From Patescibacteria group bacterium (GTDB taxonomy: Bacteria > Patescibacteriota > Patescibacteriia > SG8-24): DNA of 35,561 nucleotides. The position numbers and the translations under genes were made by a program. Location: positions 1 to 35,561 of the forward strand of contig JAHJAU010000068.1 in assembly GCA_018813785.1 (NCBI GenBank), in the 5' to 3' direction. Within the stretch, counting starts at the first letter, position 1, and each line of letters opens with the position of its first letter. Below, in pieces: positions 23,411-30,534 of this stretch. Below the pieces are notes generated by a model. The model was given only the letters and a program-made list of their open reading frames with translations, was not told where the DNA came from and made no database searches.

Positions 23411-23434
23411 AAACACCGTAAATTAGCGGTGTTT
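23411..23434 (-). terminator. terminator of the orphan gene at 23449
   Basis: AAACACCG / CGGTGTTT stem 15 bp past the stop with a T run on the minus strand. Confidence 0.85.
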
Positions 23435-23448
23435 ATTGAATTGATCGT

Positions 23449-24117
23449 TCAACCGTCAATGCCTACGGATTTGAGGTCGCGGAACAATTCTGGCTGTAAA
23501 TCGAAAAAGCGTTCGTTTTTTGGTGGTTTAACGTCTACCGGTCGTACCGCATCCCAGCGTTGTGGTGAGCAGGGGAATGGATGTCGAGCGTCATGAATTT
23601 TGATCGCCTCGATTGTTGTACCAGCCGACAGCACAATGAAGTTTCGATGCATGCCATCCATCAGAAGCAATCGTGTGTCGTGCTGCTCGATAATCGGCGG
23701 TAGGTAATGAGCCAGAGCGATTGAGCCATCGGCAGTTCGACCCAGCACGATTTGCGCGGTGAGTTTGGCGAAGCCTTTGGTCAAACAGAAGCCGTCAAAC
23801 AGGCTGCGGAAGTTTTCAATCAGTGAGCCGTAATTTGCCCGCTCAACAAACGTTTGACCCACCATGAGCGAGCTTGGATCAATTCGCATGGTTTGAATTT
23901 TACAGCCGGCGAAGGGGTGAGCGGTTGGATCTCCTCGTAGAGTTACGCTTTCGAGCAGGCGGCAAAGATATGGTTTGGGCATAGCCTGAATGCTCAGCAC
24001 TTGGTTTAGATCACGCAAGGACACAAAGCGATCTGCCTCTGTCCAATGCGCCAGAAATTCAGAGCGCTGAATTCCAGTCCGTTGTTCGAATTCATTCAGA
24101 TTCACTGGATTGAACAT
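23449..24117 (-). CDS. orphan protein with a ParB-like DGMHR motif
   Basis: 222 residues from ATG 24117, chosen because GGAG lies eight bases before it; ATG 24129 would add four residues and overlaps that site. No signal peptide or membrane segment. LLLMDGMHRNFIVLSAGTTI at about 150-169 resembles the DGxHRxxA motif of ParB/sulfiredoxin-fold proteins, and the preceding IDPSSLMVGQTFVERANYGSLIENF could supply the earlier strand and helix. This is a weak structural hint, not a family call. Own promoter (24153-24182) and terminator. It sits between nusG and rplK, together with another orphan. Confidence 0.7.
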   Translation of the reverse strand: MFNPVNLNEFEQRTGIQRSEFLAHWTEADRFVSLRDLNQVLSIQAMPKPYLCRLLESVTLRGDPTAHPFAGCKIQTMRIDPSSLMVGQTFVERANYGSLIENFRSLFDGFCLTKGFAKLTAQIVLGRTADGSIALAHYLPPIIEQHDTRLLLMDGMHRNFIVLSAGTTIEAIKIHDARHPFPCSPQRWDAVRPVDVKPPKNERFFDLQPELFRDLKSVGIDG

Positions 24118-24152
24118 GATTTTCTCCATGTGTTGATAAAGATCGTGTGGCG

Positions 24153-24182
24153 ATAATAACAGGCTGAATGATTGAGTGTAAA
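24153..24182 (-). promoter_or_regulatory. promoter of the orphan gene at 23449
   Basis: Minus strand: TTTACA (24182-24177), 18 bp ending TGT, TATTAT (24158-24153), an extended -10 type. Confidence 0.6.
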
Positions 24183-24193
24183 GTTGATAATTG

Positions 24194-24237
24194 AAAAGTG
24201 TCAGATAGTTTTTTGCTCAAAACTGCCTGACACTTTT
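24194..24237. repeat. GTGTCAG hairpin, copy 1
   Basis: AAAAGTGTCAGATAGTTTT pairs with AAAACTGCCTGACACTTTT (24219-24237) around a six-base loop. A close relative lies at 32691-32730. A-T runs at both ends would let it act as a terminator on either strand. The rest of 24238-24458 has a low-complexity, partly repeating stretch (24340-24405: CTTTGA-CCCTT-like units) and no gene I can support. Confidence 0.7.
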
Positions 24238-24458
24238 TAGGTTTGACACCCATATCCCTTTGTAGCAAACTTTTTAGCTCTTTTAAAAATGGTCTTTAGC
24301 TACTGGAGAGATTTCAACCCAGCAGCGGTGCTTGCAAGTATTTGCTCTTAGCTCTTTGACCCTTAATTTTGTGCTTTGATCCCTTGAACTTTGCCCTTTG
24401 GCGCGTGCCCCTGCACCTGGTGTTTCCACTACGCCGGGCGTTTTTTAAAATCAAAAAC

Positions 24459-24484
24459 AAACCCCGCATCAGATCGATGCGGGG
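24459..24484 (-). terminator. terminator of the orphan gene at 24514
   Basis: CCCCGCATC / GATGCGGGG stem followed on the minus strand by TTTGTTTTTG. Confidence 0.9.
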
Positions 24485-24513
24485 CAGTGAGAGGTTTTTT
24501 GTGGGATACAGAA

Positions 24514-25626
24514 TTACTCGTTGAGTTTTAGATCGGCGAGAGCGGCGAAGGGGTTGTGAGTGAGACCAACCGGTTTTTTCCCATGAGGTACAGGTCGACC
24601 GTCGCGACGATTTTCTTGAAATCGTGTTGACGACGGTTGCTGCCCAGCGAGGACAGCGGTTGGCCGAGTCGGGGTAGGTTTTTCAGCCGTCGGTCGCGGA
24701 GTCGGTTGCCGGGGAACATTGGTCATAGGTGAGGTGCTGATGATAGGCCGATTGAAAGCCGAGCCGTTCTCGATGGCCCGTCGCAAACACTCGGCGAGTC
24801 CTGCACCATCCGGCTGAGCCACAAGCGGAATGAATCCGCGTCGCGGTTCGTTCACGAGCAGACCGGGCAGGCTCTCCTTCAGACCCTCGAGATGCATGCC
24901 GGTCGAGAGAACGACATGACCATCCGGCTGAGCCACGACCGCAATGATGTTGTGTGGACCTTCCTGCTGATTGGCCCACCAGCAGGCGTAGGTGAAAAGG
25001 CGCGGGCTGGTTGACTTGGTATGCACGACGACATACCTAGTGGGCTTGAAAGGCGCGCCCGCCTTTTTGTTGCGGGTCGTCCGCCAAGCCGTGATCCGAC
25101 TGGTCAGAGCTGGATCCAGGAAATCCGACTTGGCTTGCAGCCAGGCTGCCTGATAGGCATCGAGACAACGCTCCAGCCAGTTGTGGCAGTCTGGGTTGAC
25201 AGCGATCATTCGGTCGTAACCCAACGAATCGCGAACCAAGTCCGTGAGCTGGGAATATTCATCCTCATCACCCGCTTTTCTCTCCAGCTCAAGATCGATC
25301 GCATCGAATGCTGACCGGACATACTTCGCGATGGCTGCCTGACCAAGTGGTCCATCATCCTGGGCGAGCTGGCCGTTGATGGCGCTGATCACATCCGGCC
25401 GGGTGTTTGGCCAGCGTGGATGATCTTGATCGATGAGTTCATGCGAAACCGGGAGACCGCGCTCTTCGTAATCGATGAGCACCTGAGCCAACGGCTGGAG
25501 ATGGGCGACACAGCTACTGCTGTGTCGGTTCCAGGCCTTGCGCAGTGTTGACTGCGGCGAACCCTCTTCCTCGGGGGACACGCCCAAGTAGTCGATGAAC
25601 AGTTTGCCAATCAGACTCCGTTCCAT
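24514..25626 (-). CDS. large orphan protein, unknown function
   Basis: 370 residues from ATG 25626, chosen because GGAGG lies six bases before it; the frame stays open to 25686. Three regions can be seen: an acidic helical part with HPRWPNTRPDVIS, a middle alpha/beta part (RYVVVHTKSTSPRLFTYACW and NIIAVVAQPDGHVVLSTGMH, with a second VAQPDG about 50 residues later), and a Pro/Thr/Arg-rich disordered tail from about 305 ending HNPFAALADLKLNE. The doubled VAQPDG suggests an internal repeat. I do not recognise the family. High GC compared with neighbours, own promoter about 110 bp upstream and own terminator. It splits nusG from rplK. Confidence 0.75.
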   Translation of the reverse strand: MERSLIGKLFIDYLGVSPEEEGSPQSTLRKAWNRHSSSCVAHLQPLAQVLIDYEERGLPVSHELIDQDHPRWPNTRPDVISAINGQLAQDDGPLGQAAIAKYVRSAFDAIDLELERKAGDEDEYSQLTDLVRDSLGYDRMIAVNPDCHNWLERCLDAYQAAWLQAKSDFLDPALTSRITAWRTTRNKKAGAPFKPTRYVVVHTKSTSPRLFTYACWWANQQEGPHNIIAVVAQPDGHVVLSTGMHLEGLKESLPGLLVNEPRRGFIPLVAQPDGAGLAECLRRAIENGSAFNRPIISTSPMTNVPRQPTPRPTAEKPTPTRPTAVLAGQQPSSTRFQENRRDGRPVPHGKKPVGLTHNPFAALADLKLNE

Positions 25627-25734
25627 TTCTGCCTCCAAGGCGGCCTGTTTAAGGCCGAAAAAGCGGACCATGGATCCGCGAAACACACTTTTTGTATCGA
25701 ACTAATCATTGATCACTCGACCAATGAACGGCTT

Positions 25735-25763
25735 AATATAACAAAAAAGTTAGGGAGTGTCAA
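25735..25763 (-). promoter_or_regulatory. promoter of the orphan gene at 24514
   Basis: Minus strand: TTGACA (25763-25758), 17 bp ending TGT, TATATT (25740-25735). The leader of about 100 nt contains GCGGA/TCCGC and GCGGCC/GGCC hairpins before the GGAGG. Confidence 0.75.
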
Positions 25764-25829
25764 TCCGTGAATCTTAAAAATGCCAGACAGCTTTTGAATT
25801 AAAATTATTTGACTCTTTATCACTGTATT

Positions 25830-25870
25830 AAAAATCACCAGTCATTTTATGAATGATCTGGTGATTTTTT
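25830..25870. terminator. bidirectional terminator after nusG
   Basis: AAAAATCACCAG / CTGGTGATTTTTT stem with an inner TCATT/AATGA; 14 bp past the nusG stop. Confidence 0.9.
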
Positions 25871-25883
25871 AGCCCAGGCTCAA

Positions 25884-26429
25884 TTAGATTTTCTTCACCT
25901 GCAGGAAGTCCAGTTCTACTGGAGTCTCACGACCAAACATAGAGACCAGTACTTTAATCTTACCGCGCGATTGATCAATCTCAGACACCTTGCCCTCGAA
26001 TCCTTTGAACGGACCATCGGTGATACTGACCGGAGAGTTAACATCGACATCAATTTTGTATTCTGGCTCATCGACACCCATGCGCTTCTGCAAAGATTTA
26101 ATTTCGTTATCCGACAATGGTGAAGGGACGGTACCGGCACCGATAAATCCGGTAACGTTAGGTGTATTTCGCACCACATACCAAGAGTCATCAGTTACAA
26201 CCATTTCGACTAACACATAGCCAGGGAATATCTTTTCTTCAACAATTTTACGCTTTCCATTTTTGATTTTTATCTTTTTTTCCTTGGGGATCATGATATC
26301 AAAAATTTTGTCCTGCATGTCCATGGATTCGATTCTTTGTCGGAGATTGTGGGCTACGTTTTCCTCATAGCCGGAATAAGTGTGAATGGCGTACCAGCGC
26401 CGTCCACGGTGTTCTGTTTGTTTCGGCAT
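25884..26429 (-). CDS. nusG: transcription termination/antitermination factor NusG
   Basis: 181 residues. The NGN domain is clear (RRWYAIHTYSGYEENVAHNL, EEKIFPGYVLVEM, WYVVRNTPNVTGFIG), and a KOW domain follows at about 130-181 (GPFKGFEGKVSEIDQSRGKIKVLVSMFGRETPVEL). NusG binds RNA polymerase and couples it to Rho or the ribosome. It lies 38 bp after secE, the usual order. No Shine-Dalgarno at the chosen ATG: a GGGAG is present but about 20 bases away. Followed by a strong terminator, so the usual read-through into rplK is cut. Confidence 0.97.
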   Translation of the reverse strand: MPKQTEHRGRRWYAIHTYSGYEENVAHNLRQRIESMDMQDKIFDIMIPKEKKIKIKNGKRKIVEEKIFPGYVLVEMVVTDDSWYVVRNTPNVTGFIGAGTVPSPLSDNEIKSLQKRMGVDEPEYKIDVDVNSPVSITDGPFKGFEGKVSEIDQSRGKIKVLVSMFGRETPVELDFLQVKKI

Positions 26430-26467
26430 AAATTTCGTTAGCTACTCCCGCCGGAGTTGCCAATGAG

Positions 26468-26677
26468 CTATCTCAAGTTGATAAATTGTTGAAATCCAAT
26501 CTCAAACAGTTTGTCCGCAATGGTGAAAAAAGCACCGACGGCCAGCGAGAGACCAACCACGATCATGGTGTCGCGGATAACCTGTTTGCGAGTGGGCCAA
26601 GAAACCTTTTTTAACTCTTCGCGTGAATTGCGGATGTAGTTAGTAAGTGGATTGTTGGTTAGCGATATATTCGCCAT
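26468..26677 (-). CDS. secE: preprotein translocase subunit SecE
   Basis: 69 residues from ATG 26677, the single-membrane-span form. NYIRNSREELKKVSWPTRKQVIRDT is the amphipathic helix with the conserved E..KV.WP motif; the membrane segment follows (MIVVGLSLAVGAFF). SecE stabilises SecY in the translocon. An upstream in-frame start at 26740 would only translate the leader and its terminator hairpin, so 26677 is used. First gene of secE-nusG, with a strong promoter and an attenuator-like hairpin in its leader. Confidence 0.95.
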   Translation of the reverse strand: MANISLTNNPLTNYIRNSREELKKVSWPTRKQVIRDTMIVVGLSLAVGAFFTIADKLFEIGFQQFINLR

Positions 26678-26690
26678 ATTTAATGGTTCT

Positions 26691-26712
26691 AAAAACCGCC
26701 CATATCGGCGGT
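26691..26712 (-). terminator. attenuator-like terminator in the secE leader
   Basis: ACCGCC / GGCGGT stem followed on the minus strand by TTTTT, between the promoter (-10 at 26732) and the secE ATG (26677). The leader is only about 48 nt, and no other gene lies between them. A second small hairpin CACTT/AAGTG precedes it. Confidence 0.7.
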
Positions 26713-26731
26713 GATTCACTTGTTTAAGTGG

Positions 26732-26774
26732 ACTATACATGATGATTTGCTGGTTGTCAATTTCTGGTTGTCAA
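26732..26774 (-). promoter_or_regulatory. promoter of secE-nusG with a duplicated -35
   Basis: Minus strand: TTGACA (26760-26755), 17 bp, TATAGT (26737-26732). A second TTGACA lies exactly 14 bp upstream (26774-26769) within a perfect 14-bp tandem duplication. Confidence 0.8.
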
Positions 26775-26805
26775 TTTCTATCCTGTCAGGCTGATTAAGT
26801 CAGAA

Positions 26806-26832
26806 TAAAAAAACGACGCAGTAATGCGTCGT
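26806..26832 (-). terminator. terminator of the paralogue gene at 26869
   Basis: ACGACGCA / TGCGTCGT with loop GTAA and seven Ts on the minus strand. Confidence 0.9.
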
Positions 26833-26868
26833 GATTGCAAAGTAGGCTAGGAGCTGTCAGCTGACTAG

Positions 26869-27405
26869 TTACGGGTTCAGCAGGCGGCGTTCGATATCCT
26901 GATGCTGGCGTTCAGCTCTCTCTGCAGAGCTTTGCTGCTCAAGCTTCCACTGATTGTGCCTGAAACTGCGATTCCAATCTCCAAGTGACATGACGACCCG
27001 CGTGCCATCGGGGCAGTAGTTGTAGAACGCGTCTTCGGTCACTATTGGAGTGCGGTACTCGACCAGCACATGGCCTTCCAGTCGTCGCAACAGGTGCAGA
27101 CTGGTACCGTTTCGCTCGGTAAAGCAGTCGGTTTCCTGGCCGACCGGCGTGAAAATCTCGTGACTGTCGATCAGTTCGAAAGAATCGGTCAGTGAGAAAG
27201 GCCCCCACCAGTTGCTATAGGTGGAGTAGAAGTGACCAGTCAGAAAGGGAGCGCTTCCGACCGACAGACAGAGCAACAGCCAGAGACCGACACCGATAAA
27301 AGTCGGGATACTGCTCTTTTTTGCTCGATTTCGGACTGGTTCGAGATTCGGATTAGCATCCGACTCGACATCTGTCTCGGGCGGGGCTTGGAAAGGAGCT
27401 ACCAT
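26869..27405 (-). CDS. membrane-anchored orphan protein, tandem paralogue A
   Basis: 178 residues. A Pro/Glu-rich cytoplasmic start (VAPFQAPPETDVES) is followed by one membrane segment (about 36-58, PTFIGVGLWLLLCLSVGSAPFL) and a small outer domain: YSNWWGPFSLTDSFELIDS, two Cys (CFTERNGTSLHLL and YNYCPDGTRVVMSLGDWN) and a charged helical end (QHQDIERRLL). The next upstream gene (27536) has the same layout with about 50% identity by eye, so this is a tandem duplication. Strong GGAGG, own promoter and own terminator. Family unknown to me; the two conserved Cys may form a disulfide outside the cell. Confidence 0.8.
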   Translation of the reverse strand: MVAPFQAPPETDVESDANPNLEPVRNRAKKSSIPTFIGVGLWLLLCLSVGSAPFLTGHFYSTYSNWWGPFSLTDSFELIDSHEIFTPVGQETDCFTERNGTSLHLLRRLEGHVLVEYRTPIVTEDAFYNYCPDGTRVVMSLGDWNRSFRHNQWKLEQQSSAERAERQHQDIERRLLNP

Positions 27406-27452
27406 TTGATCCTCCTCGTTCGGCGGTTAATTGCCGACGTAAGAAATTAACA
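27366..27452 (-). repeat. duplicated leader/5' region, copy A
   Basis: Nearly identical to 28036-28122, shifted by exactly 670 bp with only a few differences. It covers the -10, the leader with a GCCGA/TCGGC hairpin, the ribosome binding site and the first 13 codons. Confidence 0.85.
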
Positions 27453-27473
27453 CGCTCGAAATTATTTTGTCAA
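27445..27473 (-). promoter_or_regulatory. promoter of paralogue A
   Basis: Minus strand: TTGACA (27473-27468), 17 bp, TTAATT (27450-27445). Same hexamers and spacing as paralogue B despite a diverged spacer. Confidence 0.7.
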
Positions 27474-27488
27474 TAGCTTTTGACACAA

Positions 27489-27508
27489 AAGATGCCCGCA
27501 GGCATCTT
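27489..27508 (-). terminator. terminator of paralogue B
   Basis: AAGATGCC / GGCATCTT with loop CGCA and TTTTG on the minus strand. Confidence 0.7.
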
Positions 27509-27535
27509 GTTTGAGTTTAAAGTAGGATTTTGCGT

Positions 27536-28075
27536 TTACTGAGCAAGCAGACGTCGCTCGATTTCACGATGGCGTTGTTCAGCTGCCAGAGCCTCATTTC
27601 GGTCTGCCAGCTGCCAACGATAGCTCCTGACCTTGGAATTCCAGTCGTGGAGCGACATGATGATTCGCGCTCCGTTCGGGCAACGAGTATACCAGTCGTC
27701 TGCGCTAACTCTCGGTGTACGATATTCGATCAGTACGTAATCTTCGACGTGGTTGAGTAGGTGCAAACTCGCATTCCGTCTTTCCGGCCAGCAGGTAGTT
27801 TCTGTATCGACTGGCGTGAAATCGTTGGCATCACTGAACAACTCGATCGAGTCAGCCAGAGGAAACGGACCCCACCAGTTATTATAGACGTTGGAAAAAT
27901 GAGCTGAGAGACCAACAGCCACAAAAGACAAGCTGGGCAGAGCAATGATAGCGATTATAATTAGTGTCGAGGAAATATTGCTGCTGTTTTTCTTCTGGTT
28001 TTGAGTTGATTTGGTTTTCGGGTCGTTGCCTGATCCGACATCTGTCTCGGGCGGGGCTTGGAAAGGAGCTACCAT
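27536..28075 (-). CDS. membrane-anchored orphan protein, tandem paralogue B
   Basis: 179 residues from ATG 28075, the position of the strong GGAGG; an earlier in-frame ATG at 28087 overlaps that site. Layout as in paralogue A: VAPFQAPPETDVGS start, membrane segment around 35-58 (TLIIIAIIALPSLSFVAVGL), YNNWWGPFPLADSIELFS, DFTPVDTETTCWPERRNASLHLL, VLIEYRTPRVS, RCPNGARIIMSLHDWN, then RHREIERRLL. The outer domain is better conserved than the membrane segment, so selection acts on the outside part. Own promoter, own terminator. It lies upstream of A and downstream of gyrB on the same strand, but gyrB has its own terminator. Confidence 0.8.
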   Translation of the reverse strand: MVAPFQAPPETDVGSGNDPKTKSTQNQKKNSSNISSTLIIIAIIALPSLSFVAVGLSAHFSNVYNNWWGPFPLADSIELFSDANDFTPVDTETTCWPERRNASLHLLNHVEDYVLIEYRTPRVSADDWYTRCPNGARIIMSLHDWNSKVRSYRWQLADRNEALAAEQRHREIERRLLAQ

Positions 28076-28122
28076 TTGATCCTCCATGTTCGGCGGTTAG
28101 TTGCCGACATAGGAAATTAACA
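28036..28122 (-). repeat. duplicated leader/5' region, copy B
   Basis: Partner of 27366-27452, offset 670 bp. Confidence 0.85.
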
Positions 28123-28143
28123 GACGTTAACTAGATTTGTCAA
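28115..28143 (-). promoter_or_regulatory. promoter of paralogue B
   Basis: Minus strand: TTGACA (28143-28138), 17 bp, TTAATT (28120-28115). Confidence 0.7.
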
Positions 28144-28182
28144 TCTTTGTAAATCATCTTTGTAAATCACCTCGCCGGTAAC

Positions 28183-28214
28183 AAAAATCCGGCTAGGTTG
28201 TTAGGCCGGATTTT
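28183..28214 (-). terminator. terminator of gyrB
   Basis: AAAATCCGGC / GCCGGATTTT stem 18 bp past the stop, with T run on the minus strand. Confidence 0.9.
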
Positions 28215-28232
28215 CTATTTATAATATTAGAT

Positions 28233-30359
28233 TTAGATATCCAGATTTTTAACATTTTTGGCGTGGGTCTGGATAAATCTTTTGCGCGGTTCAACATCCG
28301 AACCCATCAATATACCGAAGATTTGTTCTGCCCGAGCCGCGTCATCAATAGTGACTATTTTCATGATGCGTTTGGTCGGATCCATGGTGGTTTCCCACAA
28401 TTGATCCGGATTCATTTCACCCAAACCCTTATAGCGCTGGACATTCACCCCGCTAACAGTTTTTACTTCACCTTCCTCAGTCTCGCCATTTCCAAGAGCT
28501 TCTTCTACGGCCGCTTTGGCCGCCTGCTTTTTAGTACTGGCTTTTCCCGTTTCCAATTTAGCTGATTTGGCCAGTAGTTCGGCTGTTAGTTTATCCCGCT
28601 CTTCCTCTGAATACGCATAGTGGAATTCTTTACCCTTAGCCACGCGATACAGCGGAGGTTGAGCGATATACAAATGGCCACGCTCGATGAGTTCACGGAA
28701 GTAACGATAGAAAAGTGTCAGGAGTAACGTGCGGATATGAGCGCCGTCAACATCAGCGTCAGTCATGATCACAATGTGTTCGTAGCGCAGGCCTTCTATG
28801 TCAAACTGTTCACCGATGTTGGTACCCAAGGCGATGATCAGCGATTTGATTTCGTTATTGGTGAGAATCTTGTCCAGTCGGGCGCGTTCCACGTTCAGGA
28901 TTTTACCGCGCAAAGGCAGAATTGCCTGGGTTTCACGATCGCGACCCTGTTTGGCTGAACCGCCGGCTGAGTCACCCTCAACGATAAATAACTCTGACCG
29001 CGAAGCATCACGAGTCGAACAATCCGCCAGTTTACCAGGCAGAGTCAGTCCTTCGAGTACTCCTTTTCTTAAAATAGTGTCGCGAGCGGCTCGGGCAGCG
29101 AGCCTGGCTCGTGAGGCAATAACACATTTTTCGATGATCGCCTGAGCGTCTTTCGGGTGTTCCTCAAGGAATATCTCTAGGGCTTCAGCCAGCACCGCCT
29201 CAACAGCCGTTCTGGCTTCTGGATTGCCAAGCTTAGCCTTGGTTTGACCTTCAAACTGCGGTTCTTTGAGTTTTATACTAACTATTGAAGTCAGTCCCTC
29301 GCGCGAGTCATCACCGGTAATATTGTCATCTTTCTCTTTGAGGATGTTATTTTTGCGCGCGTAGTTGTTCAGTACGCGAGTCAAAGCGGTTCGGAAACCG
29401 ACCACATGCATTCCACCTTCCGGATTGTAAATATTATTAGCAAAGGCGAAACCATTCTCTTGGAAGTCATCAGTGTACTGCAAGGCAATTTCTACTTCAC
29501 CCACGTCGTCACGTTCTTTTCGTACATGGAAAATATTTGGATGCTTAGCTTCTTTTTGGTGGTTGAGGTGAGCTACATATGATTTAACTCCACCCTCAAA
29601 ATAGAAAGTGTGATTTTTTTCCAATTCTTTACTGCGTCGATCTTGAACAATGATTTTAATTCCAGCCGTTAGATATGCTTGCTGACGCAAGTGAGAGATA
29701 ATCGTATCCCAGTTAAAATCCACTGTTTCAAAAATCGCCGCATCTGGTTTGAAAGTGATAGTGGTGCCCGTACCTCGGATGGCTTTGACTGCTTTGACCT
29801 TGCCTTTGGGCTTGCCGTAATTGTATTCCTGCATCCAAAGCTTGCCGTCGCGTTTTACTTCGGCTCTAACATAATTGGATAAGGCATTGACCACTGAGAC
29901 ACCCACGCCGTGTAAGCCACCGGAAACTTTGTAGCCGCCAGCGCCAAATTTACCGCCAGCGTGCAGTTTGGTCATCACCAGTTCCAACGCTGATTTTTTG
30001 AATTGTTTGTGCATCTCAACTGGAATGCCACGACCGTTATCTTCAACCGAAATCGAGCCATCTTTATTCAAGGTGACGGTGATGGTGTCGCAGTGACCGG
30101 CCATAGCCTCATCAAACGAGTTGTCCACGACCTCCCAAATTAAGTGATGCAGACCAGATGCGCCAGTTGAACCGATGTACATGCCAGGTCGACGACGGAC
30201 TGGCTCAAGACCTTCCAGCACCTGAATTTGTTTGGCGCCGTACTCGTTTTTATCGGCCACAGCTTTTTTGGGTTTGGTCACAGCTTTCGCTGACGCGGCT
30301 TTTTGCGGTCGGTCAGATTTTTTACCTTTGCTATTTTTTGCTCCTTTTTTAACAACCAT
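28233..30359 (-). CDS. gyrB: DNA gyrase subunit B
   Basis: 708 residues from ATG 30359 (30371 would add four). GyrB is the ATPase subunit of DNA gyrase. GHKL ATPase motifs: EVVDNSFDEAMAGHCD, VEDNGRGIPV and GGLHGVGVSVVNALS. QTKAKLGNPEAR follows in the transducer. TOPRIM: VEGDSAGGSAKQGRDRETQA and MTDADVDGAHIRTLLLTLFYR. End: RYKGLGEMNPDQLWETTMDP. It has a Lys/Ala-rich N-terminal extension of about 38 residues before the ATPase domain and an Ala/Lys/Glu-rich insert just before VNVQRYKGLGEM. gyrA is not in the window. Promoter at 30406; no Shine-Dalgarno. Confidence 0.97.
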   Translation of the reverse strand: MVVKKGAKNSKGKKSDRPQKAASAKAVTKPKKAVADKNEYGAKQIQVLEGLEPVRRRPGMYIGSTGASGLHHLIWEVVDNSFDEAMAGHCDTITVTLNKDGSISVEDNGRGIPVEMHKQFKKSALELVMTKLHAGGKFGAGGYKVSGGLHGVGVSVVNALSNYVRAEVKRDGKLWMQEYNYGKPKGKVKAVKAIRGTGTTITFKPDAAIFETVDFNWDTIISHLRQQAYLTAGIKIIVQDRRSKELEKNHTFYFEGGVKSYVAHLNHQKEAKHPNIFHVRKERDDVGEVEIALQYTDDFQENGFAFANNIYNPEGGMHVVGFRTALTRVLNNYARKNNILKEKDDNITGDDSREGLTSIVSIKLKEPQFEGQTKAKLGNPEARTAVEAVLAEALEIFLEEHPKDAQAIIEKCVIASRARLAARAARDTILRKGVLEGLTLPGKLADCSTRDASRSELFIVEGDSAGGSAKQGRDRETQAILPLRGKILNVERARLDKILTNNEIKSLIIALGTNIGEQFDIEGLRYEHIVIMTDADVDGAHIRTLLLTLFYRYFRELIERGHLYIAQPPLYRVAKGKEFHYAYSEEERDKLTAELLAKSAKLETGKASTKKQAAKAAVEEALGNGETEEGEVKTVSGVNVQRYKGLGEMNPDQLWETTMDPTKRIMKIVTIDDAARAEQIFGILMGSDVEPRKRFIQTHAKNVKNLDI

Positions 30360-30376
30360 AAATAGGGTCACATGAA

Positions 30377-30404
30377 AGTCCGCACTCGCGGACTAATACG
30401 CGAG
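30377..30404 (-). promoter_or_regulatory. gyrB leader with two mutually exclusive hairpins
   Basis: AGTCCGC/GCGGACT (30377-30394) and CTCGCG/CGCGAG (30385-30404) share bases 30385-30394, so only one can form at a time. They lie in the roughly 40-nt leader, or in supercoiled DNA at the transcription start. Confidence 0.5.
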
Positions 30405-30405
30405 G

Positions 30406-30434
30406 ATATTAGCACGGTGACGCACTTTGGGCAA
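30406..30434 (-). promoter_or_regulatory. promoter of gyrB
   Basis: Minus strand: TTGCCC (30434-30429), 17 bp ending TGC, TAATAT (30411-30406), extended -10 type. Confidence 0.6.
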
Positions 30435-30457
30435 GGTGACTCAGGCCAGCTTAGCGG

Positions 30458-30486
30458 TTGACAAAATTGATCAATTATGCCAAATT
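30458..30486 (+). promoter_or_regulatory. promoter of the orphan gene at 30535
   Basis: TTGACA (30458-30463), 17 bp ending TGC, CAAATT (30481-30486); the -10 is weak but has the TGN extension. Confidence 0.5.
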
Positions 30487-30534
30487 AATCTGTCGGTTGA
30501 GTTGGTTTTTGCGTGACGAGATAAGGAGGGAACG

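Noticed and set aside
24290-24360. Possible tRNA-like sequence near the GC-rich stretch downstream of the GTGTCAG hairpin
   Set aside because: No T-arm GTTCRA, no matching acceptor stem and no anticodon loop could be placed on either strand.
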